NCBI GenBank assembly: GCA_963972525.1
Contig: CAXAUZ010000005.1
Coordinates: forward strand, 124,001-188,000
DNA: 64,000 nt
DNA from: Salinilacustrithrix sp003476595
GTDB lineage: Bacteria; Actinomycetota; Acidimicrobiia; Acidimicrobiales; Salinilacustritrichaceae
Reading direction: 5' to 3'
Position numbers and translations under genes: made by a program. Positions 53,975 through 62,727 of the stretch are shown here, piece after piece (position 1 is the stretch's first letter; the number at the start of each line of letters is the position of its first letter). A model generated the notes under the pieces. That model searched no databases, was not told where the DNA came from, and saw only the letters and a list, made by a program, of their open reading frames with translations.

Positions 53975-55372
53975 GTGGCTGTCACCGATCTCGACCTCGG
54001 CAAGTACAAGCTCGGCTGGTCCGACGAAGAGGACTACGTCTTCAAGCCGAAGCGCGGCCTGAACGAGTCCATCATCCGCGAGATGACGTGGATGAAGGGC
54101 GAGCCGCAGTGGATGATCGACATGCGGATGAAGGCCTACAAGCACTTCCTGAAGCGGCCCATGCCCAACTGGGGCGGGGACATGTCGGAGATCTACTTCG
54201 ACGACATCTTCTATTACATCAAGCCCACCGACCATCAGGTCGACGCCTGGGACGAGCTGCCCGACTCGGTCAAGGACACCTACGAGAAGCTCGGCATCCC
54301 CGAGGCCGAGCGCAAGTACCTGGCCGGCGTCACCGCCCAGTACGAGTCCGAGGTCGTGTACCACAAGAACCGGGAGGACCTGGAGCGCCAGGGCGTCCTG
54401 TTCACCGACATGGACACGGCGCTGCGCGAGTACCCGCAGCTGGTCAAGAAGTACTTCGGCACGGTCATCCCGCCGAACGACAACAAGTTCTCCGCCCTCA
54501 ACACGGCGGTGTGGTCGGGTGGCTCGTTCATCTACGTCCCGCCGGGCGTCGAGGTCGAGATGCCGCTGCAGGCCTACTTCCGCATCAACGCGGAGAACAT
54601 GGGCCAGTTCGAGCGGACGCTGATCATCGCCGACGAGGGCTCCAAGGTCCACTACATCGAGGGCTGCTCGGCTCCCACCTACACCACCGACTCGCTGCAC
54701 TCGGCGGTCGTGGAGATCGTGGTCAAGCCCAGCGCCCGGGTCACGTACACGACCATCCAGAACTGGTCGAACAACGTGTTCAACCTGGTCACCAAGCGGG
54801 CCAAGGTCGAGGCCGAGGGCCACATGGAGTGGATCGACGGCAACATCGGCTCCCGCCTGACCATGAAGTACCCGGCCGTCTGGCTCGTGGGCCCCAAGGC
54901 CTCGGGCGAGGTGCTCTCCGTCGCCTACGCCGGCGAGGGCCAGCACCAGGACACGGGTTCCAAGATGGTGCACGCCGCGCCGGAGACCACGTCGAAGATC
55001 GTGTCGAAGTCGATCTCCAAGGACGGCGGCCGCACCAGCTACCGCGGCCTGGTCCGGGTCGAGGACGACGCCTACGGCTGCAAGAGCCACGTCCAGTGCG
55101 ACGCGCTGATCCTCGACGAGCACTCGATCAGCGACACCTACCCCTACATGGAGGTCGGTGCCCGCGACGCCAACATCGGCCACGAGGCCACCGTCTCCAA
55201 GGTCGCCGACGAGCAGCTCTTCTACCTGCGCAGCCGCGGCCTCACCGAGGAGCAGGCGATGGGCATGATCGTCAACGGCTTCATCGAGCCCGTCACCCGC
55301 ACGCTCCCCATGGAGTACGCGGTCGAGTGGTCCCGCCTCATCGAGCTCCAGATGGAGGGCTCGGTCGGCTGA
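53975..55372 (+). CDS. sufB: Fe-S cluster assembly scaffold SufB
   Basis: A 465-residue SufB: the conserved start region SEEDYVFKPKRGLNESIIREMTWMKGEP-like (here KPKRGLNESIIREMT), the beta-helix core with GGSFIYVPPGVEVEMPLQAYFRIN, VHYIEGCSAPTYT (conserved cluster/persulfide Cys), and the C-terminal helices around MGMIVNGFIEPVTRTLPMEYA. No intein is present. It forms the SufBC2D scaffold with SufC and SufD. Here it is alone: sufD and sufC lie 4.9 kb downstream behind unrelated genes, two of them on the other strand. A palindrome-bearing promoter precedes it, and a hairpin follows. Confidence 0.95.
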   Translation: MAVTDLDLGKYKLGWSDEEDYVFKPKRGLNESIIREMTWMKGEPQWMIDMRMKAYKHFLKRPMPNWGGDMSEIYFDDIFYYIKPTDHQVDAWDELPDSVKDTYEKLGIPEAERKYLAGVTAQYESEVVYHKNREDLERQGVLFTDMDTALREYPQLVKKYFGTVIPPNDNKFSALNTAVWSGGSFIYVPPGVEVEMPLQAYFRINAENMGQFERTLIIADEGSKVHYIEGCSAPTYTTDSLHSAVVEIVVKPSARVTYTTIQNWSNNVFNLVTKRAKVEAEGHMEWIDGNIGSRLTMKYPAVWLVGPKASGEVLSVAYAGEGQHQDTGSKMVHAAPETTSKIVSKSISKDGGRTSYRGLVRVEDDAYGCKSHVQCDALILDEHSISDTYPYMEVGARDANIGHEATVSKVADEQLFYLRSRGLTEEQAMGMIVNGFIEPVTRTLPMEYAVEWSRLIELQMEGSVG

Positions 55373-55376
55373 CCCT

Positions 55377-55425
55377 GTTCCGTGGTCGCTGCCAGCTCCC
55401 CGGGAACTGGCAGCGGTGGCGGAAC
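55377..55425 (+). terminator. large two-part hairpin after sufB
   Basis: Inner arms CGCTGCCAG/CTGGCAGCG around 11 nt, outer arms GTTCCG/CGGAAC, separated by 4-nt mismatched segments. It starts four bases after the sufB stop. Probable terminator; shares GAACTGGCAG with other intergenic hairpins. Confidence 0.7.
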
Positions 55426-55478
55426 GAACATCTGGATCGTCGGGAACCAGGAGGAGGGCTCGCATCGTCGCACCAGAC

Positions 55479-56405
55479 ATGCGAGCCCTCGTCGCGTCCA
55501 TGGCCCTGTCCCTCCTCGTCCTGGCCGGGTGCGGCGACGACGACGCACCGGTCGCGGCCGGCGGCGGCGAGACCACGACCACCACCACGACGATCGACGC
55601 GACGACGGACCCGGAGCAGGCCCGTCTCGACGACGCCCGGCGCCGGTGGGAGGCGGCCGGCATCGACGACTACCGGCTGACCTGGGCGGTCCAGTGCTTC
55701 TGCCCCCGCACCGCCTTCGTCGACACCGTCGTCGACGGCGAGGTCGTCACCCACGAGCAGGCGCCCGACTCCGACGCCCTCGACGACCCCGGTCCGAAGA
55801 CGGTCCCCGACATCTTCGACGAGGTCCAGGCCGCCATCGACGAGGATCCGGCCACCCTCGAGGTGACCTACGACGAGGAGACCGGAGCCGTCACCCGCTG
55901 GTGGGCGGACTACCGCCTCGACATGGCCGACGAGGAGCAGGGTCTGGAGGTGGTGATCGAGCCGCTGGTCGACGGCGAGGTGCCGGCGTCACCCGACTTC
56001 GACCCGGACGCGCTCGCGGTGGACCACCCCTGCGGGCGCGGGTTCCAGGTCGGGAGCCGCGATCAGCAGGTCGCGCTGGTCTTCCGGCCCTCGGGCGACG
56101 AGCCTCCCGCCGCCGGCGTGCACGTGCTGCCCGGTGGCAGCTGGACCGGCACCGTGCACCTCGGGCAGGACCTGTTCGCCAACTGGTGCGACGACGTGCT
56201 CGAGCCGGGGGAGCCGACCCCGGAGGTGCGCGAGGAGTGGCCGGTCGTGGAGGGGTCGATCGAGGTCGTCCTGCCGCCCGACGGCGAGTGGGGTCCGGCG
56301 ACGCTGACCGCCACCGGCCTCGTCGCGGAGCGGCCGGACGGGCAGCGAGTGCCGATCGGGGACATCGTCATCGAGAACTCGAACCACGGGTTCGTGGCCG
56401 GCTGA
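55479..56405 (+). CDS. DUF6174-like lipoprotein
   Basis: A 308-residue predicted lipoprotein. The ATG at 55479 is followed by a signal with lipobox LLVLAGC, so Cys is acylated after cleavage; an acidic/Thr-rich linker follows. Two repeats of a strand-rich unit are visible; the first, YRLTWAVQCFCPRTAFVDTVVDGEVV, matches the CFC pattern of DUF6174. Function unknown. It sits between the split suf genes on the same strand but has its own start after the sufB hairpin. Confidence 0.75.
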   Translation: MRALVASMALSLLVLAGCGDDDAPVAAGGGETTTTTTTIDATTDPEQARLDDARRRWEAAGIDDYRLTWAVQCFCPRTAFVDTVVDGEVVTHEQAPDSDALDDPGPKTVPDIFDEVQAAIDEDPATLEVTYDEETGAVTRWWADYRLDMADEEQGLEVVIEPLVDGEVPASPDFDPDALAVDHPCGRGFQVGSRDQQVALVFRPSGDEPPAAGVHVLPGGSWTGTVHLGQDLFANWCDDVLEPGEPTPEVREEWPVVEGSIEVVLPPDGEWGPATLTATGLVAERPDGQRVPIGDIVIENSNHGFVAG

Positions 56406-56420
56406 GGTCGCGCCCGTCGC

Positions 56421-57314
56421 TCAGCGGAGCAGCTCGTCGACGACGTCCTGGCTGGTGAGGCCGGCGGGTGGGAGCCGGGCCAGCAGCGCACGCCACCGGT
56501 CGCCATCGCCTGATCCGAGGACGGGATCGGCGAGCCGTCGTGCCTCCTGGGGTCGTCCGGCGCCGGCGAGGGCGACCGCCGCCCAGAACGCGAACTCGGT
56601 GTTCGTCGGGTGCGCGGAGAGCAGCTCGTCGTAGATGGCGACCGCCTGCTCCGGATGGTCCTGGGCAAGGAGCTGCTCTGCCTCGTCGATGCGTGCATAG
56701 GCCACGGACAGCTCGGCCAGGCGCCGGACCTCGCGGAGGGGGTCCTCGTGGTCGTCGACCCGCACGTCGACGAGGATCCCGTGACCCGGTCGCTCAGCGG
56801 GGTCGCCCGAGGCGACGAGGATCGCAGCCGACTGGCGACCCCGGATGTCGCCGCCGGCAGCCTCGGCCGCGTCGAGGGCGTCGGCGATGCGGGTCCACAG
56901 CGGTCCGTCCGTCGCCGCGAACGCGTCGGCCATCGCCTGCGGCACGCCGGGTGCCGCCATCATGTTCGCCTGGGCGGCAAAGCCTTCCCCGATCGCGTGT
57001 CCGGCGTCGGCGATGCAGCTCGACCCGGTGTGCGCAGCCGTGCGCCCGGAGGCGTCGACGACGCCGACCTGACGGGCGGCGCCGTGCGGATCGGCGGCGA
57101 GGGCACCCGCCAGCGCAGCATCGGCGGCGTCGCCCGCTCGCAGGCGCTCGAGCACGCCGGGACCGTGGCTGACCTCGGCCATCGCCTGCGTCGCCACGGC
57201 GCCGATCCCCGGCTCCGCCCACGAGACGATGGCGCCGACGGCGAAGAAGTGCGACTGGACCCCGACCCCGATCTCTCCCGTGCGCGGGCAGCGGACGACG
57301 ATCGAGTACGTCAT
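56421..57314 (-). CDS. DUF1028 family protein with TPR-like C terminus
   Basis: A 297-residue protein. Residues 1-210 are DUF1028, an Ntn-hydrolase-like fold: TYSIVVRCPRTGEIGVGVQSHFFAVG, GIGAVATQAMAEVSHGP and HTGSSCIADAGHAIGEGFAAQANMM. The C-terminal 80 residues contain a tetratricopeptide-like pair (AIYDELLSAHPTNTEFAFWAAVALAGAGRPQEARRLADPVL). The biochemical activity of DUF1028 is unknown. It lies on the opposite strand between the sufB and sufDC genes. Confidence 0.83.
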   Translation of the reverse strand: MTYSIVVRCPRTGEIGVGVQSHFFAVGAIVSWAEPGIGAVATQAMAEVSHGPGVLERLRAGDAADAALAGALAADPHGAARQVGVVDASGRTAAHTGSSCIADAGHAIGEGFAAQANMMAAPGVPQAMADAFAATDGPLWTRIADALDAAEAAGGDIRGRQSAAILVASGDPAERPGHGILVDVRVDDHEDPLREVRRLAELSVAYARIDEAEQLLAQDHPEQAVAIYDELLSAHPTNTEFAFWAAVALAGAGRPQEARRLADPVLGSGDGDRWRALLARLPPAGLTSQDVVDELLR

Positions 57315-57361
57315 GGCCGCAGTCTGCCAGCGGTGGAGACGGCGCCGGGCGTGACACCACG

Positions 57362-57377
57362 ACTGCCAGTTCGAGGG
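57362..57377 (-). repeat. 16-bp repeat CCCTCGAACTGGCAGT, copy 2 (inverted)
   Basis: Identical on the minus strand to 21200-21215. Lies between the penicillin acylase stop and the DUF1028 start. Confidence 0.5.
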
Positions 57378-57383
57378 ATGGCC

Positions 57384-59633
57384 TCAGCGGAGGTCGGTGA
57401 CGGACTCGGTGGCGGCGTCGACGACATCGACGGACCAGCGCATGGGGCGGAGGCGCATGCCGGTCCAGTCCTCGAGCTGGTCGAGGTGGTGGGCAGAGCG
57501 GCTGTCGCCGGAGACGCCGTGGGGCACGATCCAGCGCGACCGGTCCCAGTCGCCGACATCGAACACGTACCGGGCGACCTGGCCGTTCGATGCGTCGGTG
57601 GACGGTGGGGCGGTGGAGGTGGCCCACACGCACTCGTTGTCGCCACCCAGCTCCACCGTGGGGGGCAGGACGACGTGGGCGGCCAGGTCGGGGCGCAGGG
57701 CCAGCAGCGGGTGGGCCCAGCGGGCGAGGTGGGCGGCACCCCAGCGCCACCGGGACGGGTCGGGGCCCTGGGCCAGCTCCAGGCTGCGGACGGCGAGACG
57801 GAGCGCGGCGGTGAGCGCGCGGTCGCTGACCAGCTCCGGGTCGTCGATCCACCACGCCAGCCGGGCGTTGGCGAAGCGCATGGTCTGGTGCAGCGACGGG
57901 CCGGCCACGCCCGGGAGGCGGTCCTCGGCGAGGCCGAGCTCGTGGACGAGCAGGCGCAGCAGCTCGCCGCGCACCGTTCCGACGACCGCGGCGGAGGCCG
58001 AAGCGGCGTCCATGTGGTGGTCCCAGCCGTCGAGGAGGGCGAGGGCACGCACCTCCATCGGGTGGGCGGGCGACAGGGAGCGGAGGCGCTCGGCCAGGCG
58101 CGCCGCGATGCCCGAGTGGGTGTCGCCGAGCAGCGCGCCGACCTCGTCGACCCGCCACCCGTCACGACCGCCGAGCAGCTCGGTGATGCGTCGCGCCCGC
58201 GTCGGGTGGGCCCAGTCGTGGGACACGTAGGGGCCGTCCGCTGAGACGCGGTTGTTGGAGCTGACCAGGAACCCCCGGTCGGGATCCCGCCAACGGGGGA
58301 GGTCCTCGTCGGTCACGTACCCCTGCCAGCCCGTGGTCGGGTCGGCGCCGTCGACCACCGTCCAGCCGTGCGACGCAGGCCGCACGGCGAGGCGACCCCG
58401 CATCCGGTAGGCGATGGCCCCGGAGGTGTCCGCCATCAGCACGTTGTTGACGGGCACGACCCACGGTCCGAAGGCGCGGTCGAGGTCGTCGACCGAGCCG
58501 GCCCGGAGCATGGGGAGCAGCGCGTCCGCGGTGGTGTCGACCTCGGCGGTCGCCGTCCAGCGCACCGCGATGCCGGTCCACCTGCCGTCCTGCTCGTGGG
58601 ACGCGACCACCGGACCGGCCGGCGTGTCTATGCACTCGACCTCGACCGGGTCCCCGCCGGCGACGGTCACGTGCTCGACGCGGACCTCGGCGGTGCGCCA
58701 GGCGCCGTCGCGCCGGTGCTCCACGCCGTCGGCGCCGCGGCGCAGGTCGACCACGGCGAGGTCCTGGTCGTCGGCCATGCCGTGGGTGATGCACCAGGCC
58801 ACGTCGGCGTTGTGGCCGAAGTGGGGGAAGCCGGGCACGCCGGGGAACGACAGGCCGATGACGTCGAGGGGATCGTCGGGGTCGGTGCTGGTCAGGTGGT
58901 TCTGCCAGTACACGTTGGGCAGGTCGATCGTCCGGTGCGGGTCGCCGGCCAGGATCGGCCGCCCGGTGGCGGTCAGCGCTGGCCCGATGACCAGGTTGTT
59001 GGAGCCGTGCTCGCCCGTACCGCCGGCGGCGTCGAGGGAGAAGCGGGACAGCAGCGCCGCCCCGGCGGGCAGGGCGGCAGCCACCTCGATGCGCACCGGT
59101 GCGTCGGCAGCGGTCGGATCGACGAGGACCTCGTCGGTGGTCGGCCACAGCCGGGCCACGGCGTCGGCGCCGAGGCGGTGGACGAGCCCGCTCCGCCACA
59201 GCTTGGTCTCGTAGGTGCCCATCGCCAGGTGGCGGACCTCGTAGAGGGCGATCGAGTGCCACCCCTCCCACGGGGCGGGCACGACCCCGAGGGCCTCGAG
59301 CTCCGCCGGCAGGTCGGCGCCCGAGTCCAACCAGCGGTTCACGCCGGCGGCGTAGGCGTCGAGCACGGCGCGGGTCTCGTCGTCGAGCGCCTCCAGGCTG
59401 GCTCGGGCATGGGCGGCGAGGCCCATCCGGCGGTGGAACGAGTCGACGGCGATGGCCGAGGGACCCACCACCTCGGCGAGCGTGCCGAGCGCCCGGCGGC
59501 GGTCGAGCTCCATCTGCCAGATGCGGTCCTCGGCGGCGGCGAAGCCCTGGCCCTCGAAGGCGGCGAGGACGGACGGCGCCCGCACGTGGGCGACCCCGTC
59601 GACGTCGCGAATGATCCGGATGGGCGCAGCCAT
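57384..59633 (-). CDS. penicillin acylase family protein
   Basis: A 749-residue Ntn hydrolase of the penicillin/aculeacin/AHL acylase family. An N-terminal alpha-chain region (IIRDVDGVAHVRAPSVLAAFEGQGFAAAEDRIWQMELDRRRALGTLAEV) is followed by a linker and the maturation site GEHGSNNLVIGPALTATGRPILAGDPH, where the Ser after HG becomes the new N-terminal nucleophile of the beta chain. No signal peptide is seen, whereas most relatives are exported, so it may be cytoplasmic. It would hydrolyse an amide; acyl-homoserine-lactone or acyl-peptide substrates are possible. Confidence 0.88.
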   Translation of the reverse strand: MAAPIRIIRDVDGVAHVRAPSVLAAFEGQGFAAAEDRIWQMELDRRRALGTLAEVVGPSAIAVDSFHRRMGLAAHARASLEALDDETRAVLDAYAAGVNRWLDSGADLPAELEALGVVPAPWEGWHSIALYEVRHLAMGTYETKLWRSGLVHRLGADAVARLWPTTDEVLVDPTAADAPVRIEVAAALPAGAALLSRFSLDAAGGTGEHGSNNLVIGPALTATGRPILAGDPHRTIDLPNVYWQNHLTSTDPDDPLDVIGLSFPGVPGFPHFGHNADVAWCITHGMADDQDLAVVDLRRGADGVEHRRDGAWRTAEVRVEHVTVAGGDPVEVECIDTPAGPVVASHEQDGRWTGIAVRWTATAEVDTTADALLPMLRAGSVDDLDRAFGPWVVPVNNVLMADTSGAIAYRMRGRLAVRPASHGWTVVDGADPTTGWQGYVTDEDLPRWRDPDRGFLVSSNNRVSADGPYVSHDWAHPTRARRITELLGGRDGWRVDEVGALLGDTHSGIAARLAERLRSLSPAHPMEVRALALLDGWDHHMDAASASAAVVGTVRGELLRLLVHELGLAEDRLPGVAGPSLHQTMRFANARLAWWIDDPELVSDRALTAALRLAVRSLELAQGPDPSRWRWGAAHLARWAHPLLALRPDLAAHVVLPPTVELGGDNECVWATSTAPPSTDASNGQVARYVFDVGDWDRSRWIVPHGVSGDSRSAHHLDQLEDWTGMRLRPMRWSVDVVDAATESVTDLR

Positions 59634-59745
59634 GCCGGCGATCCTGCCCGACCCGCGCACCCCTCGGCTTCCGATCGCGCGAAACGACGGCGGACGGTCG
59701 ATCCGCGCGTGAGGAAGCGGGTGAGGTCGGTGCCACACTGAGGCC

Positions 59746-60114
59746 ATGCCGATGCGGCAGGACTGCAAGTACTTCGAATCCCGCACGTACCCGAACGGCG
59801 ACACGGTGCGGAAGTGCGACCTCGACCTCGCGCCCCACGCCCCGTGGCGGTGCCCCGAGGACTGCCCGAAGTACACCCCGCGCCTGGTCGATGTGAACTG
59901 GCAGCACGGCACGCTCGTGACGCCGGAGACGCCGGTCGAACCGCCCGGGCTCGACGAGGACGACGGCTCCATCGCGGCGCTGCTCGACGCGGCCGAGGAC
60001 ATCGTGAACGCGGTCGGCGCCGAGATGGTGGCCGACGTGGAGCGGGAGCGGCGCGAGGCCCAGTCGCCGCGCTGGAAGCGGCTGTTCAAGCGGTCGCGCA
60101 AGAAGGATTCCTAG
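59746..60114 (+). CDS. small Cys-containing protein upstream of sufD
   Basis: A 122-residue protein with four cysteines near the N terminus (C7, C24, then CPEDC) that could bind Zn or Fe-S, followed by an acidic stretch and a helical basic tail (RRWKRLFKRSRKK-like). No named family is recognised. It is on the same strand as sufD and ends 126 bases before it. A role with the Fe-S genes is speculative. Confidence 0.65.
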   Translation: MPMRQDCKYFESRTYPNGDTVRKCDLDLAPHAPWRCPEDCPKYTPRLVDVNWQHGTLVTPETPVEPPGLDEDDGSIAALLDAAEDIVNAVGAEMVADVERERREAQSPRWKRLFKRSRKKDS

Positions 60115-60240
60115 GCGCGGACGGCCCGTCCGGCGCTGGGGAACGACGGGGTTCCCTCGGTAGGCTCGCCCGTACGGAGGTCGTCTCGACCTCCGCTTCG
60201 CGCCCGCCCCCGTTCTCCCCAGAGGGACGCCCTGACCACG

Positions 60241-61503
60241 ATGACCTCCACGTTCTCGCCCGATGCCGCCGCTGCCCTCCCCGGGCCGCAGTGGCTGGTC
60301 GACCGCCGCCGTGCTGCGGCCGAGCGCTTCGCCGGCGCCGAGCTCCCGTCCGCCGAGGAGGAGGTGTGGCGCTACAGCCGCATCGGTGACCTGTCCCTCG
60401 ACCGCTACCGGCCCAGCACCGCCGAGGACGCCGAGGGCGCCGACCACGGTCGAGCCGACATGCTGCTCGAGCTGACCGCCGGCGCGTCCGCCGTCGTGTG
60501 GACCGTGGCCGGCCAGGTCACCCGCGTCGACCTCGCCGACGGCTCGAAGGTCCAGATCGCCACCGGAGACGACCTGACCGCGGCGGGACCCCTCGGCTCG
60601 GTGCTCGGCGACACCACGGACGCGCTGGGTGCGCTCCACGACGCCTTCGCCGCCCCGATCGTCGTCCAGGTCCCGGCCGGCGTCGACGCCGGCCAGGTCG
60701 TGGTCGTCCACACCAGCGGCCCCGACGGCGTGGCCTCCTTCCCCCGCCTCGTGGTCCAGCTCGGCCAGGCGGCCAGCGCCTCGGTCGTCGAGGTCCACCA
60801 CGGCCCCGACGGCGTGCAGTCCCTCGCCCTCCCGGTCACCGAGCTCGCGGTCGGGCGGGACGCCACGCTGCGCCACCGCACCCTCCAGCTGCTCGGCGAC
60901 GGCGCCTGGCAGCTCGGCCGGCTGGCCTCCACCGTCGACCAGGGCGGCACGCTGCACGCCGGCACCGCGGCCTTCGGCGGCGACTACGCCCGCACCCGCA
61001 TCGACACCACGCTCGCCGGGCGCGGCGCCCACGGGGAGATCACCGCCGCCTACTTCGGCGACGGCTCCCAGCTGCTCGACTTCCGCACCTTCCAGGACCA
61101 CGTCGCCCCCGACACGACGTCGAACCTGCTGTTCAAGGGGGCGCTGGGCGAGAAGGGCGCATCGGTCTACACCGGCCTCATCAAGATCCGGCCCACCGCC
61201 CGTGGCACCCAGGCGTTCCAGACCAACCGCAACATCAAGCTGTCGGACGACGCCTGGGCCGAGTCGGTGCCGAACCTCGAGATCGAGAACAACGAGGTGC
61301 AGTGCAGCCACGCCTCGACCGTCGGACCCGTCGATGCCGAGCAGCTCTTCTACCTGGAGAGCCGCGGCGTCCCCACCGGCCGGGCCGAGCGCCTGATCGT
61401 CCGAGGCTTCTTCGACGAGGTCCTCGACGGCCTCGCTCTCGGCAGCCTCGAGGACGTGGTTCGCGCCTCGCTCGAGGCCAAGCTCGAGAGGACCATGCCA
61501 TGA
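60241..61503 (+). CDS. sufD: Fe-S cluster assembly protein SufD
   Basis: A 420-residue SufD. Start EEEVWRYSRIGDLSLDRYRP is the family's W-R-Y/T motif; the beta-helix spans GQVVVVHTSG to GEITAAYFGDGSQLLDFRTFQDHVAPDTTSNLLFKGALGEKGASVYTGLIKI; C-terminal region has EVQCSHASTVGPVDAEQLFYLESRGVP (shared with SufB, including the conserved Cys/His). It stabilises the SufBC2D scaffold. Its stop overlaps the Rieske gene start (ATGA). Start ATG at 60241 is immediately after an ACG codon; an earlier TAGGCT box lies near 60162. Confidence 0.93.
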   Translation: MTSTFSPDAAAALPGPQWLVDRRRAAAERFAGAELPSAEEEVWRYSRIGDLSLDRYRPSTAEDAEGADHGRADMLLELTAGASAVVWTVAGQVTRVDLADGSKVQIATGDDLTAAGPLGSVLGDTTDALGALHDAFAAPIVVQVPAGVDAGQVVVVHTSGPDGVASFPRLVVQLGQAASASVVEVHHGPDGVQSLALPVTELAVGRDATLRHRTLQLLGDGAWQLGRLASTVDQGGTLHAGTAAFGGDYARTRIDTTLAGRGAHGEITAAYFGDGSQLLDFRTFQDHVAPDTTSNLLFKGALGEKGASVYTGLIKIRPTARGTQAFQTNRNIKLSDDAWAESVPNLEIENNEVQCSHASTVGPVDAEQLFYLESRGVPTGRAERLIVRGFFDEVLDGLALGSLEDVVRASLEAKLERTMP

Positions 61504-61814
61504 GCACGCGCGTCTGCTCCCTCGACGACGTCGGCCCCGACAGCGCGATCCGCGTCGACATCGACGGCCACCGCCTGGCCATCGTCCGCTGCGGCGATGA
61601 CGTGTACGTCATCGGCGATCGCTGCACGCACGCCGACATCTCGCTGTCCGAGGGCGAGGTCGACTGCGAGGGCGGCACGATCGAGTGCTGGAAGCACGGC
61701 AGCACCTTCCGCCTCGACGACGGCGTGCCGACGGTGCTCCCGGCCACCAAGCCGACCCCGACCTACGAAGTGATCGTGAAAGACGGCGACGTGTACGTGG
61801 AGCTGGACCGATGA
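61500..61814 (+). CDS. Rieske-type ferredoxin of the suf operon
   Basis: A 104-residue Rieske [2Fe-2S] protein with both ligand boxes, C-x-H in RCTHADISL and C-x2-H in CWKHGSTF. Non-haem-iron-oxygenase-type ferredoxins of this kind are commonly placed between sufD and sufC in actinobacteria, where they may donate electrons for cluster assembly. The ATG overlaps the sufD stop and its own stop overlaps the sufC start, so the three genes are tightly coupled. Confidence 0.92.
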   Translation: MSTRVCSLDDVGPDSAIRVDIDGHRLAIVRCGDDVYVIGDRCTHADISLSEGEVDCEGGTIECWKHGSTFRLDDGVPTVLPATKPTPTYEVIVKDGDVYVELDR

Positions 61815-62533
61815 GCACCCTCGAGATCAAGGGCCTGACCGCCGACGTGGCGGGCAAGCAGATCCTGAACGGCGTCGACCTCACCGTGTCCTCAGGCGAG
61901 GTGCACGCAGTGATGGGTCCGAACGGCGCCGGCAAGTCCACCCTCTCCGGCGTGCTCGCCGGCCACCCCAGCTTCACGGTCACCGGCGGCACCGCCACCC
62001 TCGACGGCGTCGACCTGCTCGCCATGCCCGCCTGGGAGCGGGCCAAGGCCGGCTTGTTCCTCGCCATGCAGTACCCGGTCGAGGTGCCTGGCGTCCGCCT
62101 CGAGGAGATGCTCGTCGAGTCCGCCGTCGCCGCCGGGCGCGACCCCGCGGCCGTGCGCGACACCGTCGCCGCCGAGGCCGCCAACATCGGCTTCGAGGCC
62201 CGGTTCCTGGACCGGCCCCTCAACGTCGACCTCTCCGGCGGCGAGAAGAAGCGCAACGAGACGGTGCAGCTGGCCACGGTCCGACCCCGCATCGCGATCC
62301 TCGACGAGATCGACTCCGGCCTCGACATCGACGCCCTGCGCGACGTGAGCCGCCGCATCGAGCAGCTCACCGAGGAGGGCCTCGGTGTGCTGGCCATCAC
62401 CCACTACCGGCGCCTGTTCAGCGAGCTGGTCCCCGACGTCGTGCACGTGCTCGTCGCCGGCCGGATCGAGCGCAGCGGCGGTCCCGAGATCGTCGAGGAG
62501 CTCGAAGCATCCGGCTACGGCGCGGAGGGCTGA
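61811..62533 (+). CDS. sufC: Fe-S cluster assembly ATPase SufC
   Basis: A 240-residue ABC-type ATPase: Walker A GPNGAGKST, signature LSGGEKKRNE, Walker B AILDEIDSGLD and H-loop AITHYRRL, all diagnostic of SufC. SufC drives the conformational change of SufB-SufD during cluster assembly. The start overlaps the Rieske stop (ATGA). No sufS or sufU gene follows; the cysteine desulfurase must be encoded elsewhere. Confidence 0.95.
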   Translation: MSTLEIKGLTADVAGKQILNGVDLTVSSGEVHAVMGPNGAGKSTLSGVLAGHPSFTVTGGTATLDGVDLLAMPAWERAKAGLFLAMQYPVEVPGVRLEEMLVESAVAAGRDPAAVRDTVAAEAANIGFEARFLDRPLNVDLSGGEKKRNETVQLATVRPRIAILDEIDSGLDIDALRDVSRRIEQLTEEGLGVLAITHYRRLFSELVPDVVHVLVAGRIERSGGPEIVEELEASGYGAEG

Positions 62534-62581
62534 CCACTCCGGAGCGTGCGGAGGTACCGGTTCCTCCCGCTTCGGCCGGTT

Positions 62582-62648
62582 GAACGCGTAGGGCGTTCGG
62601 CTAAATGCGCTCAGGATCCGAAATCAACGGATCCGGATCGCGTACAGT
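62582..62648. promoter_or_regulatory. region with two palindromes and a -10 box upstream of the EAL-GAF gene
   Basis: GAACGC-GTAGG-GCGTTC (62582-62598) and GGATCCG-AAATCAA-CGGATCC (62614-62634) precede a TACAGT -10 box (62643-62648). The second palindrome covers the expected -35 position, as a repressor operator would. It could equally be a terminator for sufC. Confidence 0.4.
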
Positions 62649-62727
62649 CCCGTCCGGGAGAGCGCCTGTCGTTCCGGTGGACCGTGGGGTCCGCCCGACT
62701 GGCGTGCGGAGCGACGTGGAGGACGGC

